From assembly GCF_011682055.1 (NCBI RefSeq), contig NZ_JAAQOM010000005.1, forward strand, positions 1-64,000: a stretch of 64,000 nucleotides of DNA. The letters are read 5' to 3'. Position 1 is the first letter of the stretch, and every line of letters starts with the position of its first letter. The position numbers were made by a program, and so were the translations under genes. The notes under the pieces were generated by a model. That model was given only the letters and a program-made list of their open reading frames with translations, ran no database searches and was not told where the DNA came from. Shown in pieces: positions 36,561 through 45,452 of this stretch. Origin of the DNA: Telluria antibiotica. Lineage in GTDB: Bacteria > Pseudomonadota > Gammaproteobacteria > Burkholderiales > Burkholderiaceae_D.

Positions 36561-37805
36561 TCAGTTCGCCGCCGTCATCCCGGCCGCATTCCCCACCGCG
36601 CCGTTGCCGGGCGCCGCCGGGGCGGGCGTGTTGGACGCCGTGACGGCCGCCTTCTCGGCCAGGTCCGGATTCCACACGACGTGCTCGTCGACGGAATACA
36701 GGCGGCACGGCTGGTCGCTCTTGGCCGAGCACGTGGCGAGGGCGCGTGCGTCCGGGTCTTCGCCTTCCTCGGCCCAGCACCAGGCGCCGCTGGGCGACAC
36801 GGCGAACGCGCGCGGCGTCATCTTGGTCAGATATTCGCGGTAGGCGCGCCGGCCGTTCTCGCTGAGGAAGGGCACGGCGTCGATGTCGTCCACGCCGGCG
36901 AAATTGGTCGCCTGCGGCTGCGGCGGTTCCGGCACCTTGTACACGATTTTCGTGGGCATGCCGACTTGCTGCAGGAAGTTCATCGTGTCCGCGAGGTAGA
37001 TTTTCTCGCCGTCGCGGCTCGCCAGCATGCCGTGCGAATCGCGCTTGAACGGCGCGTACTCGACGAGCTGGGCGTGACCGCCGGCCTGCTCGAACGCGTC
37101 GTGCATGCGCGCGACCAGTTCCGGCGAGAACAGCGAATCGTTCTGGCCGTACATCCACAGGCTCGGGATCTTGTTCTGCGCACCGTATTCGGCGAACGCG
37201 GAGACGAGGGCCGAACGCCAGCCGCAGCCGTTGCTGTCGTCGCGCAGGCCGCCGGCGAAGTTGATCAGGCCGCGCACGCCGGGCAGGTCCTGCGTGCCCA
37301 GCGCCATCGTCGCGAGGCCGCCGTACGACTGGCCGGCGACGACGACGTGGTCGGCGTCGATCCAGCGCTGCCCGCGGGCATAGGCGAGGGTGGCGGCGAT
37401 GTCCTCGGCCTGCGTGTAGCCGTTGGCCGTCATGTCGCAGCCGTGGTCGCGGTAATAGCCCGTCGAACTCGCGAAGCCCTGGCGCATCGGCACCATCACG
37501 GCATAGCCGCGCTCCACGAACGCGTGGGCCATGTGGTAGAAGCGGTCGCGCGGCTGCAGGTTCGGATGGCCGGGGTCCTTGCCGTGGTTGATGATGATCA
37601 GCGGGAACGGCCCGGGGCCGTTCGGCTGGAACACGGTCGTCTCCAGGCGCGCCTGGTGGTCCTGGCCGGCCGGGATCAGGATGATGTGTTCGTTGATCCG
37701 GTAGTCGAGCTGCAACTCCTGTTCGATCGCGAGGCCCGGCAGCAAGGCGAGGGCGGCGAGAACGGCGGACGTCAGTTGGCGAACGGAAGGGCGGACTTTA
37801 AGCAT
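36561..37805 (-). CDS. Secreted alpha/beta hydrolase (dienelactone-hydrolase-like)
   Basis: A 414-residue exported protein. The ATG at 37805 (MLKVRPSVRQLTSAVLAALA) gives a normal signal peptide; a frame extension to 37850 does not. PLIIINHGKDPG is the oxyanion strand, VVAGQSYGGLATMAL the nucleophile elbow, MYGQNDSLFSP the likely Asp and RDSHGML the likely His. A C-terminal extension of about 100 residues (with AWCWAEEGEDP and CSAKSDQPCRLYSVDEHVVW, four Cys) is unlike standard family members, and an Ala/Pro-rich tail ends the protein. Confidence 0.82.
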   Translation of the reverse strand: MLKVRPSVRQLTSAVLAALALLPGLAIEQELQLDYRINEHIILIPAGQDHQARLETTVFQPNGPGPFPLIIINHGKDPGHPNLQPRDRFYHMAHAFVERGYAVMVPMRQGFASSTGYYRDHGCDMTANGYTQAEDIAATLAYARGQRWIDADHVVVAGQSYGGLATMALGTQDLPGVRGLINFAGGLRDDSNGCGWRSALVSAFAEYGAQNKIPSLWMYGQNDSLFSPELVARMHDAFEQAGGHAQLVEYAPFKRDSHGMLASRDGEKIYLADTMNFLQQVGMPTKIVYKVPEPPQPQATNFAGVDDIDAVPFLSENGRRAYREYLTKMTPRAFAVSPSGAWCWAEEGEDPDARALATCSAKSDQPCRLYSVDEHVVWNPDLAEKAAVTASNTPAPAAPGNGAVGNAAGMTAAN

Positions 37806-37961
37806 GGGACACTCTGAACGACACCGGGTTTGCTTGTTATCCGCCAGCACTGATTGCCTTGCGGAATGAATTGATTCTAAGCACGGTGATTTCTCAGAGC
37901 AATGCCTGAATAACCAGAACTCGAACTAAATCTTTGCGTGTGGCGACATTTGCCATAACGG

Positions 37962-37974
37962 GCAGATAATCTGC
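37962..37974 (+). promoter_or_regulatory. Candidate MarR operator
   Basis: Perfect inverted repeat GCAGAT-A-ATCTGC, 35 bases before the marR start codon and in front of the whole efflux operon. Autoregulation by MarR proteins at such sites is common; the match here is by position and symmetry only. Confidence 0.45.
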
Positions 37975-38009
37975 ATGACCAACGATTGGGACGCCCATGT
38001 TTCCTTGAC

Positions 38010-38450
38010 ATGAACAACGCCGACGACCCCGACGACCGTTTTCTGCACGCGTTGCAAGGCGCCGCGCGTGCATGGCGCCTCGCGCTCGAACGTCACCTGA
38101 AGGCGCACGGGTTGACGACGGCCGCCTGGAACGCGCTGGCGGCCGTGGCGGACAGCGCCGAGCCGCCATCGCAGCGTGAACTCGCGCGCCGGCTGGGCGT
38201 CGACGGCGCGACGCTCGTCACGACGCTCGACCGTCTCGTCGCCGCCGGCCTCGTGCGGCGCGATGCGGCACCGGGCGACCGCCGCGTCAAGCGCATCGGC
38301 CTGACGCCGGCGGGCACGTCGGCCACGGCGCAGGTGCGCGCGGAAGCGGCCGCGCTGCGCTCGCGCACCGTCGCGCGGCTGGATGGCGCTGCGACGGCCG
38401 CCGCCGCCGGCCTGCTGGAAGATCTGCAACGGCTGCTGGAGGGCGCATGA
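38010..38450 (+). CDS. MarR-family transcriptional regulator
   Basis: A 146-residue winged-helix regulator. Helices GLTTAAWNALAAVADSAEPP and SQRELARRLGVDGATLVTTL form the DNA-reading unit, followed by the wing RRDAAPGDRRVKRIGLTPAG. It is the first gene of an operon with emrB, emrA and nodT; its TGA overlaps the emrB ATG. It most likely represses the pump until a phenolic or drug ligand binds. Confidence 0.9.
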   Translation: MNNADDPDDRFLHALQGAARAWRLALERHLKAHGLTTAAWNALAAVADSAEPPSQRELARRLGVDGATLVTTLDRLVAAGLVRRDAAPGDRRVKRIGLTPAGTSATAQVRAEAAALRSRTVARLDGAATAAAAGLLEDLQRLLEGA

Positions 38451-40180
38451 GCGACGACTACGCGCCCCGCCAGTGGCATCCGGACGAGCGGCCCACCTTG
38501 CCGGGCAGCCCGTCGTTCCCGAAGCATTCGACGCCGCGCCGCATCGCCTACTTCCTCGTCGGCGTGCTCGTCACGTTGACGGGCGGCCTGGGCAACGCGC
38601 TCGTCACCGTCAACCTCGTCAACCTGCAAGGCACGCTGGGCGTGTTCGCGGCCGAAGTGAACTGGCTGCCGACGGCGTACGTGATGACGAACGTGTCGAT
38701 GAACCTGCTGCTCGTGAAGTTCCGCCAGCAGTTCGGCCTGCGGGCGTTCACCGAGTTCTTCCTCGTGTTGTACGCGCTCGTCACGTTCGGCCACCTGTTC
38801 GTCAACGACCTCGGCTCCGCGATCGCCGTGCGCGCGGCCCATGGCATGGTCGGCGCGGCGCTCTCCACTTTGGGCCTGTACTACACGCTGCAGGCGTTCA
38901 CGAAAGTATGGCGGCCGCGCGGGATCGTGATCTCGACGGGCATCGCGCAGCTGGCGCAGCCGATCGCCTACATCTTTTCACGCAGCCTCCTGCAGGTCGC
39001 GGAATGGCGCGGACTGTACTTGTTCGAGCTGGGGCTGACGCTCGTCACGCTCGCCGCCGTGCTGTGGCTGAAGCTGCCGCCGGGCGACCGCTTCCGCGCG
39101 TTCCGCCCTGCGGACTTCCTCACGTTTTCCCTGTTCGCGCCCGGCATGGCGCTGCTGTGCGCGGCGCTGACGTTCGGCCGCGTGCTGTGGTGGACGGAAA
39201 ACCCGTGGGTCGGCATCGCGCTCGCGGTGTCCCTCGTGCTGTTGCTGGCCGCGATCTGCGTCGAGCACAACCGCGACAACCCGCTGCTGAACATCCGCTG
39301 GCTGACGAACGGGATGATCGTCCGGCTCGCGCTCGCGCTGATGCTCGTGCGCGTCGTGCTGTCGGAGCAGAGCGTGGGCGCCGTCGGCTTCCTGCGCCTC
39401 GTGGGCCTGAACAACGACGAGATGCAGACCTTGTTCGTCGTGATCCTGCTCGCGACCGTGCTCGGCATCGCCGTGTCCGTGCTGGTCATCCGCCCGCCGC
39501 ACCTGATGGCGCCGCAGGTGGTGGCGCTGTTGATCATGGCGCTGGGCGCGTGGGTCGATTCGCACGCGTCCAACGTCACGCGTCCCGCGCAGCTGTACGT
39601 GAGCCAGGGCATGCTGGCGTTCGGCGGCGTGATGTTCCTCGGCCCGTTGCTGCTCACGATGATGGGGTCCGTGATCTCGAACCCCGCGAACCTGATCAGC
39701 TTTTCCGTGCTGTTCGGCCTCACGCAAAACCTCGGCGGCCTGATCGGCTCGTCGCTGCTGGGCACGTTCCAGGTGATGCGCGAAAAATATCATTCGTCCG
39801 TGCTGGCCGAGCAACTGAGTTCGCTCGACCCGCTCGTCGCCGCGCGCATCCAGCAGGGCGGGGCGGCGTATGCGCGGCTGCTCGCCGACCCGTCGCTGCG
39901 CACGCGCCAGGGCATCTCCGTGCTGACACAGACGGCGGCGCGCGAAGCCAACATCCTCGCGTACAACGACGTGTTCCTGCTGATCGCGATCCTGGCCACG
40001 TTGCTGGCCGCGTGGATCTTTGGCCGCGCGCTGTGGCTGACCTACGTCGCGCCCCCGCCACCGCAACCTCCCGCGCCGCCGGCGCCGCCCGATCCGACCG
40101 ATTCGCCGCTCGCCGTGCCGTCCGGCGACCGCCGTCTGGCGCCGCGTCCGCCCGAGCCGACACCGGCCGTCCCAACCTGA
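38447..40180 (+). CDS. emrB: MFS drug exporter, EmrB-like (DHA2)
   Basis: A 577-residue inner-membrane transporter with about 14 predicted helices. The first periplasmic-side helix reads VTVNLVNLQGTLGVFAAEVN, followed by WLPTAYVMTNVSMNLLLVKF. It departs from typical EmrB in motif C and has a 45-residue Pro-rich cytoplasmic tail (PPPPQPPAPPAPPDP). Together with the adaptor and outer-membrane protein that follow it would form a tripartite pump across both membranes. Four-base overlap with marR. Confidence 0.88.
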   Translation: MSDDYAPRQWHPDERPTLPGSPSFPKHSTPRRIAYFLVGVLVTLTGGLGNALVTVNLVNLQGTLGVFAAEVNWLPTAYVMTNVSMNLLLVKFRQQFGLRAFTEFFLVLYALVTFGHLFVNDLGSAIAVRAAHGMVGAALSTLGLYYTLQAFTKVWRPRGIVISTGIAQLAQPIAYIFSRSLLQVAEWRGLYLFELGLTLVTLAAVLWLKLPPGDRFRAFRPADFLTFSLFAPGMALLCAALTFGRVLWWTENPWVGIALAVSLVLLLAAICVEHNRDNPLLNIRWLTNGMIVRLALALMLVRVVLSEQSVGAVGFLRLVGLNNDEMQTLFVVILLATVLGIAVSVLVIRPPHLMAPQVVALLIMALGAWVDSHASNVTRPAQLYVSQGMLAFGGVMFLGPLLLTMMGSVISNPANLISFSVLFGLTQNLGGLIGSSLLGTFQVMREKYHSSVLAEQLSSLDPLVAARIQQGGAAYARLLADPSLRTRQGISVLTQTAAREANILAYNDVFLLIAILATLLAAWIFGRALWLTYVAPPPPQPPAPPAPPDPTDSPLAVPSGDRRLAPRPPEPTPAVPT

Positions 40181-40195
40181 TGCGAGCTTTCCACC

Positions 40196-41524
40196 ATGCC
40201 CGAAACGACAACGACGACTACCACGACGACCACGGCGACGACGCAGCAGAAGTCGAACCGCAACGTCATCGCCAGCGGTCTGCTGTTCGCGCTCGTCGCG
40301 CTGATCGGCGTGCTGATCGTGCTGTACGCGTGGAACCTGCCGCCGTTCCACAGCGCGCTGCAGACGACGGAGAACGCGCTCGTGCGGGGCCAGGTGACGA
40401 TCATCAGCCCGCAGCTGTCCGGCTACGTCGTCGAGGTCGACGTGCAGGATTACCAGCAGGTGCGCCAGGGCCAGCTCCTGATGCGCATCGACGACCGCAT
40501 CTACCGGCAGCGGCTGGAGCAGGCGCAGGCCCAGCTGGCGGCGCAGCGGGCGGCGCTCGCCAACTTCACGCAGACGAGGAACACGGCCAGCGCCACCATC
40601 GCGCAGAACCAGGCCGCCGTCGCCAACGCGGCCGCGCAGGCGCAGCGCGCGAACGCCGACCTGCGCCGCGTGGAGGAGCTGGCGGCCGACGGCTCGCTGT
40701 CCGCGCGCGAACGCGACGCCGCCCGCGCCACGCGTGCGCAGACCGTGGCCGCAGCCGAGCAGGCGCGCGCCGCGCTGGAGATCGCGCGCCAGAACTTGCG
40801 CACGGTGGACGTCAACCACGCATCGCTGGAAGCGGCCGTCGCGAACGCGGAGGCGGCCGTCCGGCTGGCCGAGATCGACCTCGCCAACACGCGGATCGTC
40901 GCGCCGCGCGACGGCCAGCTGGGGCAGGTGAGCGTACGCCTCGGCGCGTTCGTCAACGCGGGCGCGCAGCTGACGGCCCTCGTGCCGCCGACGATGTGGG
41001 TCGTCGCCAACATGAAGGAGACGCAGATGGCGGACGTCCGCCTGGGCCAGCCCGTCACGTTCACCGTCGACGCGCTGAACCACGCGAAGCTGCGCGGCCA
41101 CGTCGAGCAGATCGCGCCGGCCACGGGCTCGGAATTCTCCGTGATCGTGCCGGACAACGCGACGGGCAACTTCGTCAAGATCGCGCAACGCATCCCCGTG
41201 CGCGTCAGCATCGACCCGGACCAGGCGCTGGCGGCGCGGCTGCGGCCGGGGATGTCGGTGGTGGCCAGCATCGACACGAAGGCGGCGGCCGAGCCAGGTC
41301 GGGCCCAGCCTTTGGCGCCGGGGGCCTCGCATGCGAACGCGCCGGCCACGGCGCCAGCTGATGCTCGTAGGGTGGGCACCCCCGTGCCCACCGCAGCGCC
41401 GGCTGATGTGGCACCACTTGCGGAACCTCGGGTGCCGGCTGGAGCGCGTAGGGTGGGCACCCCCGTGCCCACGCGGACGCCGGATCAGCCGCAGCCCCAA
41501 CCTGCGCCGGTACAAGCCCAATGA
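40196..41524 (+). CDS. emrA: EmrA/HlyD-family membrane fusion protein with REP-derived tail
   Basis: A 442-residue periplasmic adaptor. One N-terminal membrane helix (about 25-45) leads to a lipoyl/barrel domain (NALVRGQVTIISPQLSGYVV), a long alpha-hairpin (about 95-220, Ala/Gln-rich coiled coil) and the returning barrel (LANTRIVAPRDGQLGQVSV). The normal family C-terminus is reached near VVASIDTKAA at about residue 363. The last 80 residues are low-complexity and twice contain ARRVGTPVPT, which is the translation of two REP-like hairpins inserted in frame. It overlaps nodT by four bases. Confidence 0.9.
   Translation: MPETTTTTTTTTTATTQQKSNRNVIASGLLFALVALIGVLIVLYAWNLPPFHSALQTTENALVRGQVTIISPQLSGYVVEVDVQDYQQVRQGQLLMRIDDRIYRQRLEQAQAQLAAQRAALANFTQTRNTASATIAQNQAAVANAAAQAQRANADLRRVEELAADGSLSARERDAARATRAQTVAAAEQARAALEIARQNLRTVDVNHASLEAAVANAEAAVRLAEIDLANTRIVAPRDGQLGQVSVRLGAFVNAGAQLTALVPPTMWVVANMKETQMADVRLGQPVTFTVDALNHAKLRGHVEQIAPATGSEFSVIVPDNATGNFVKIAQRIPVRVSIDPDQALAARLRPGMSVVASIDTKAAAEPGRAQPLAPGASHANAPATAPADARRVGTPVPTAAPADVAPLAEPRVPAGARRVGTPVPTRTPDQPQPQPAPVQAQ
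41366..41392 (-). repeat. REP-like hairpin inside emrA, first copy
   Basis: A-subtype element in reverse orientation with one extra C in the loop compared with the intergenic copies. It is translated as RRVGTPVPT within the emrA tail. Confidence 0.88.
41447..41472 (-). repeat. REP-like hairpin inside emrA, second copy
   Basis: Identical core to the copy at 41366, exactly 81 bases (27 codons) downstream and in the same orientation and frame, again with the extra loop C. It ends 49 bases before the nodT start codon. Confidence 0.88.
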
Positions 41525-42909
41525 AGCGCCGCCTCCTGCTCACCGCCTGCGCCGCGCTGCTCGCCGGCTGCCGCCTCCCGGTGCAGCCGCCGCCGCAACC
41601 GACGCTCGTCGTGCCGCCCGCGTGGCGCGCGCAGGTCGGCCCCGGCGCACCCGTGGAACGCGACTGGTGGCATGCGTTCGCCGACCCGGCGCTGGACCGG
41701 CTCGTCGCGCAGGCGCTCGCGCGCAACAACGACGTGCGCACGGCGCAGGCGCGGCTCGCGGAATACCGGGCCCGCATCCAGGTCGCGCGGTCCGCGCAGG
41801 AGCCGAGCCTGTCGGTGGGCTTGTCGCCCGCGCGCGCGCGCGCGATCGGCCCGTTCGGAACGCCGATCGATTCCACCGTCATGCAGGGCAGCTTCCAGGC
41901 CGCGTACGAACTGGATCCGTTCGGCCGCCTGGCCGGCGTCACGGACGCGGCGCGCTTCGATTACGCGGCGCAGCAGGCGGCGTTCGATGCGACGGCGCTG
42001 GCGGTGGCGGCGAACATGGCGTCCGGCTACCTGAACCTGCGCGGACTCGATGCCCAACTCGCCCTCGCGCGCGCGACCCTGGCGTCGCGCCAGCGCTCGC
42101 TGGAACTGGCGCGGCGCCAGTTCGAAGTCGGGTACAGCTCGCGCCTGGAATTGTCGCAGGCCGAGGCCGAATACCGCGCGACGGCCGCCGTCGTGCCGCA
42201 GCTGGAGCGCGCGATCACGCAGCAGGAAAATGCCCTCGCCATCCTCGCGGGCGCGAACCCCGGCCCCGTCGAACGGGGCACCGAACTCGCGCGGCTGGAC
42301 GCGCCGGCAATCCAGCCCGGCCTGCCGTCGGAACTCTTGCGCAGGCGGCCGGACGTCGCCGCGGCGGAGCGGGCCGTCGCCGCCGCGGACGCGAGCCTCG
42401 CCGTCGCGCGCGACCAGATGCTGCCGTCGCTGCGGTTGACGGCATCACTGGGTGCGTACGCGCACGACCTGCCGACACTGCTGCACTCGCCGACGGCATT
42501 GTGGAGCGTGGGCGGCAGCATCCTCGCGCCGCTGTTCGACGGCGGCCGGCTGCGCGCCCAGGCCGAGATCAGCGCCTCGCTGCGCGACCGCGCCGTGTTC
42601 GCGTACGAGGCTGCCGTGCGCAACGCGTTCGCCGACACCGAGAACGCGTTGACGGCCGTGCAGCGCCTGCGCGAACAGCTGGACGAGGTGGAGGCGCGCC
42701 GTGTGGCCGCGGCGGAAGTGCTGCGCATCGCGCACAACCGCTACCGCAACGGCTATTCGTCGTACCTGGAAGAGCTGGACGCCCAGCGCAACGCCTTCAG
42801 CGCCGAGACGGCGGCGCTGCAACTGCGCGCCGCGTGGCTGCAGGCCCACGTCGACCTGTACCGCGCGCTGGGCGGCGGATGGGCGCCGGCGCCGGCCGCA
42901 CGCGGCTAG
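41521..42909 (+). CDS. Outer-membrane efflux lipoprotein, NodT/OprM family
   Basis: A 462-residue outer-membrane channel protein. The signal peptide ends in lipobox LLAGC. WWHAFADPALDRLVAQALARNNDV and the second OEP repeat LRRRPDVAAAERAVAAADASL are standard for the family, as is the alternating helical hairpin composition. It would trimerise and provide the exit duct for EmrAB. It starts within the end of emrA (ATGA overlap). Confidence 0.93.
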   Translation: MKRRLLLTACAALLAGCRLPVQPPPQPTLVVPPAWRAQVGPGAPVERDWWHAFADPALDRLVAQALARNNDVRTAQARLAEYRARIQVARSAQEPSLSVGLSPARARAIGPFGTPIDSTVMQGSFQAAYELDPFGRLAGVTDAARFDYAAQQAAFDATALAVAANMASGYLNLRGLDAQLALARATLASRQRSLELARRQFEVGYSSRLELSQAEAEYRATAAVVPQLERAITQQENALAILAGANPGPVERGTELARLDAPAIQPGLPSELLRRRPDVAAAERAVAAADASLAVARDQMLPSLRLTASLGAYAHDLPTLLHSPTALWSVGGSILAPLFDGGRLRAQAEISASLRDRAVFAYEAAVRNAFADTENALTAVQRLREQLDEVEARRVAAAEVLRIAHNRYRNGYSSYLEELDAQRNAFSAETAALQLRAAWLQAHVDLYRALGGGWAPAPAARG

Positions 42910-42937
42910 AATCGACAACAACCATGGAGGAGGAACC

Positions 42938-43552
42938 ATGATCAAGATCGGGATCATCGTCGGGAGCACCCGGCCCGGCCGCAAGGCGCCGGACGTGGCG
43001 CGCTGGGTGCTGGACATCGCGGGCATGCGCGCGGATGCCGTGTTCGAGCTGCTCGACATCCAGGACTTCAACCTGCCGCTGCTCGACGAGCCGGTACCGC
43101 CGGCGGCGGGCCAGTACACGCAGCCGCACACGAAGGCGTGGGCCGCCGCCATCGCCGGCTTCGACGGTTTCGTGTTCGTGACGCCCGAGTACAACCACGG
43201 CACGTCCGGCGCGCTGAAGAACGCCATCGACTACCTGTACAAGGAGTGGAACAACAAGGCCGCGGGCTTCGTCGGCTATGGCAGCGCCGGCGGCGCGCGC
43301 GCCATCGAGAGCCTGCGCCTCGTGATGGGCGAGCTGATGGTGGCGGACGTGCGCGCCCACGTGATGCTGTCGCTGCGCACGGACTTCGAGAATTACCAGA
43401 CGTTCAACCCGGCCGAGCACCACGAGCAGGCCGTCGACACGATGCTCGACCAGGTGGTGGCGTGGAGCCGCGCACTGAAGACCTTGCGCCCGGACGCGCC
43501 CGTCACGTCGGCCGATGCGCCGCAGGCCGGCCAGCGCATGGGCAGCCAGTGA
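42938..43552 (+). CDS. NADPH-dependent FMN reductase family protein
   Basis: A 204-residue flavodoxin-fold oxidoreductase. IVGSTRPGRKAP binds the FMN phosphate; TPEYNHGTSGALKNAIDYLY is the second signature of the ArsH/azoreductase-like NAD(P)H:FMN reductase group. The ATG at 42938 has GGAGGAGG just upstream. It follows nodT by 28 bases and may be read with the efflux operon, which would fit a detoxification role against quinones or nitro compounds. Confidence 0.88.
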   Translation: MIKIGIIVGSTRPGRKAPDVARWVLDIAGMRADAVFELLDIQDFNLPLLDEPVPPAAGQYTQPHTKAWAAAIAGFDGFVFVTPEYNHGTSGALKNAIDYLYKEWNNKAAGFVGYGSAGGARAIESLRLVMGELMVADVRAHVMLSLRTDFENYQTFNPAEHHEQAVDTMLDQVVAWSRALKTLRPDAPVTSADAPQAGQRMGSQ

Positions 43553-43580
43553 ACGCGCGGCGGCGCTACAATCGCCGCCC

Positions 43581-44204
43581 ATGACCGTTCCATCCACCAC
43601 CACCCGGCGCGCCACCTGCGCCGCCTGCCTGCGCGCGCAGAGCGCCTGCATCTGCCACTGGGTGCGGCCGCTGTCGAGCCGCGTCGACTTGGTGATCCTG
43701 CAACATCCGCTCGAGGTGCGCAACGCCAAGAACAGCGCGCGCCTGCTGCACCTGTGCGTCACCGGCAGCCGGCTCGAGGTCGGCGAGGCGTTCGAGCCTG
43801 CCGCGCTGCATCACTTGTTGTACGCCGGCGGACGCGTGCCGCTGCTGCTGTATCCCGAGACGCCGGGCGATGCACCGGCCCCCGTCCCCGATCCATCGTT
43901 GCTGGCGCAGCCGGAGGGGCTGCGGCTCGTCGTGCTGGACGCCACCTGGCGCAAGAGCCGCAAGATGCTGCACCTGAATGCCGGCCTGCAACGACTGCCG
44001 CGCCTCGCGCTGCACGACATGCCCGCGTCGGCTTATCGGATTCGCAAGGCGCATGCACCGCACCAGCTGTCGAGCCTGGAAGCGGCCGCGCTCGCGCTGG
44101 CCCAGCTGGAAGGCGATCCCGACGCATACCGGCCTCTGCTGCAGGCGTTTGACGGTTTTGTGCAACAACAAGCTGCTCTTTTTTCGCGCTTGAACCCATC
44201 GTGA
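43581..44204 (+). CDS. tapT: DTW-domain tRNA-uridine aminocarboxypropyltransferase
   Basis: A 207-residue protein of the DTW family. The N-terminal Cys-rich zinc segment TCAACLRAQSACICHW, the VILQHPLEVRNAKNSARLL motif and the name-giving DATW in VLDATWRKSRKML are all present. Characterised TapT makes acp3U at position 47 of tRNAs from SAM. The ATG at 43581 is the start that puts the zinc motif at the N-terminus. It is probably the last gene before the SOS-type promoter of the radical SAM gene. Confidence 0.88.
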   Translation: MTVPSTTTRRATCAACLRAQSACICHWVRPLSSRVDLVILQHPLEVRNAKNSARLLHLCVTGSRLEVGEAFEPAALHHLLYAGGRVPLLLYPETPGDAPAPVPDPSLLAQPEGLRLVVLDATWRKSRKMLHLNAGLQRLPRLALHDMPASAYRIRKAHAPHQLSSLEAAALALAQLEGDPDAYRPLLQAFDGFVQQQAALFSRLNPS

Positions 44205-44218
44205 CATCGGCGTACTAT
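44190..44218 (+). promoter_or_regulatory. Promoter of the radical SAM gene
   Basis: TTGAAC at 44190 and TACTAT at 44213 with a 17-base spacer. The LexA box begins two bases after the -10, so a bound repressor would cover the start point. Confidence 0.7.
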
Positions 44219-44219
44219 A

Positions 44220-44235
44220 CTGTATAAACATACAG
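44220..44235 (+). promoter_or_regulatory. LexA (SOS) box
   Basis: CTGTATAAACATACAG: perfect CTGT-N8-ACAG with an AT-rich core, matching the LexA consensus of E. coli and betaproteobacteria. It lies 17 bases before the GTG start, with AAGGAG between. Confidence 0.85.
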
Positions 44236-44252
44236 TACTTAAGGAGCGCCGT

Positions 44253-45452
44253 GTGAACCGGGTAAAAGCAAACGCAAGTCGGGCGGTCAGCCAGGTTATG
44301 TTGCCGTTCCCGCAAAAGTCCGCCGAGGTCGTGCCGATCAACGGTCCGATCAAAGGTCGTGGTGCCGTCACCAATATGCAAGGCCGCTACGAAGTCAACG
44401 GCCGCGAACGGTTCGACGACGGCTGGACCGTGCCGGGAGCGAAGGACGAGGCAGCGGCGCCCCTGAAGACGATCGTCACGGACGAGATCGCGAAAACCAT
44501 CCTCAGCCGCAATACGTCGCCGGACATCCCGTTCAGCGTCTCGCTGAACCCGTACCGCGGCTGCGAACACGGCTGCATCTACTGCTTCGCGCGGCCCACG
44601 CACGCCTACTTGGGCTTGTCGCCGGGGCTGGACTTCGAAAGCCGTTTGTTCGCCAAGGTGAACGCGGCCGACCTGCTGCGGCGCGAGCTGGCGCGGCCCG
44701 GTTACGTCCCGGAAAACGTCGCGATCGGCGTCAACACGGACGCCTATCAACCGTGCGAACGCGAGCGCCGCCTCACGCGCGACGTGCTGGAAGTGCTGGG
44801 CGAGTGCAACCACCCGTACGGCCTCATCACGAAGTCGGCGCTGATCGAGCGCGACATCGACCTGATCGCGCCGATGGCCGAGAAGGGCCTCGCGTGCGCC
44901 GCCATCACGTTGACCACGCTGGACGGCGAAATCTCGCGCACGCTCGAGCCTCGCGCGGCAGCGCCCGCGCGCCGCCTGCGCGCGATCCGCACGCTGACGG
45001 AGGCCGGCATCCCCGTCAGCGTGAGCGTGGCGCCCATCATCCCGTTCGTCACGGAGCCGGAAATCGAACGCATCCTGGAAGCGGCGAAGGACGCCGGCGC
45101 CGTCGGCGCCCACTACACGGTGCTGCGCATGCCATGGGAAGTGAACCCCCTGTTCCAGCAATGGTTGCACGCACACTTCCCCGACCGCGCCCAGCGCGTG
45201 ATGAACCGCATCCGTGACATGCGCGGCGGCAAGGACTACGACAGCGAGTTCAGCAAGCGCATGACGGGCGAGGGCATCTGGGCCGACCTGATCCGCCAGC
45301 GCTTCACGAAGGCTGTCAAACGCCTGGGCCTGGGCGGCCGCATGAGCCGCTTCAACACGTGCGACCCGTCGCAATTCCGCCGCCCGCTCGTGGTGCCGAA
45401 ATCCATCGTCAAGCCGGAGAGCAGCAAGGCGGCGCAGATGGATCTGTTTTAA
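44253..45452 (+). CDS. PA0069/Rv2578c-family radical SAM protein
   Basis: A 399-residue radical SAM enzyme. The start is GTG at 44253 with AAGGAG upstream. The cluster motif CEHGCIYCFA lies at about residue 109-118, and GVNTDAYQPCERERRLTRDVL and LTTLDGEISRTLEPRAAAP follow as family hallmarks. SplB, the spore photoproduct lyase, is a distant relative by motif, but this family's reaction is unknown. The LexA box in front suggests a role in the DNA-damage response. Confidence 0.9.
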   Translation: MNRVKANASRAVSQVMLPFPQKSAEVVPINGPIKGRGAVTNMQGRYEVNGRERFDDGWTVPGAKDEAAAPLKTIVTDEIAKTILSRNTSPDIPFSVSLNPYRGCEHGCIYCFARPTHAYLGLSPGLDFESRLFAKVNAADLLRRELARPGYVPENVAIGVNTDAYQPCERERRLTRDVLEVLGECNHPYGLITKSALIERDIDLIAPMAEKGLACAAITLTTLDGEISRTLEPRAAAPARRLRAIRTLTEAGIPVSVSVAPIIPFVTEPEIERILEAAKDAGAVGAHYTVLRMPWEVNPLFQQWLHAHFPDRAQRVMNRIRDMRGGKDYDSEFSKRMTGEGIWADLIRQRFTKAVKRLGLGGRMSRFNTCDPSQFRRPLVVPKSIVKPESSKAAQMDLF

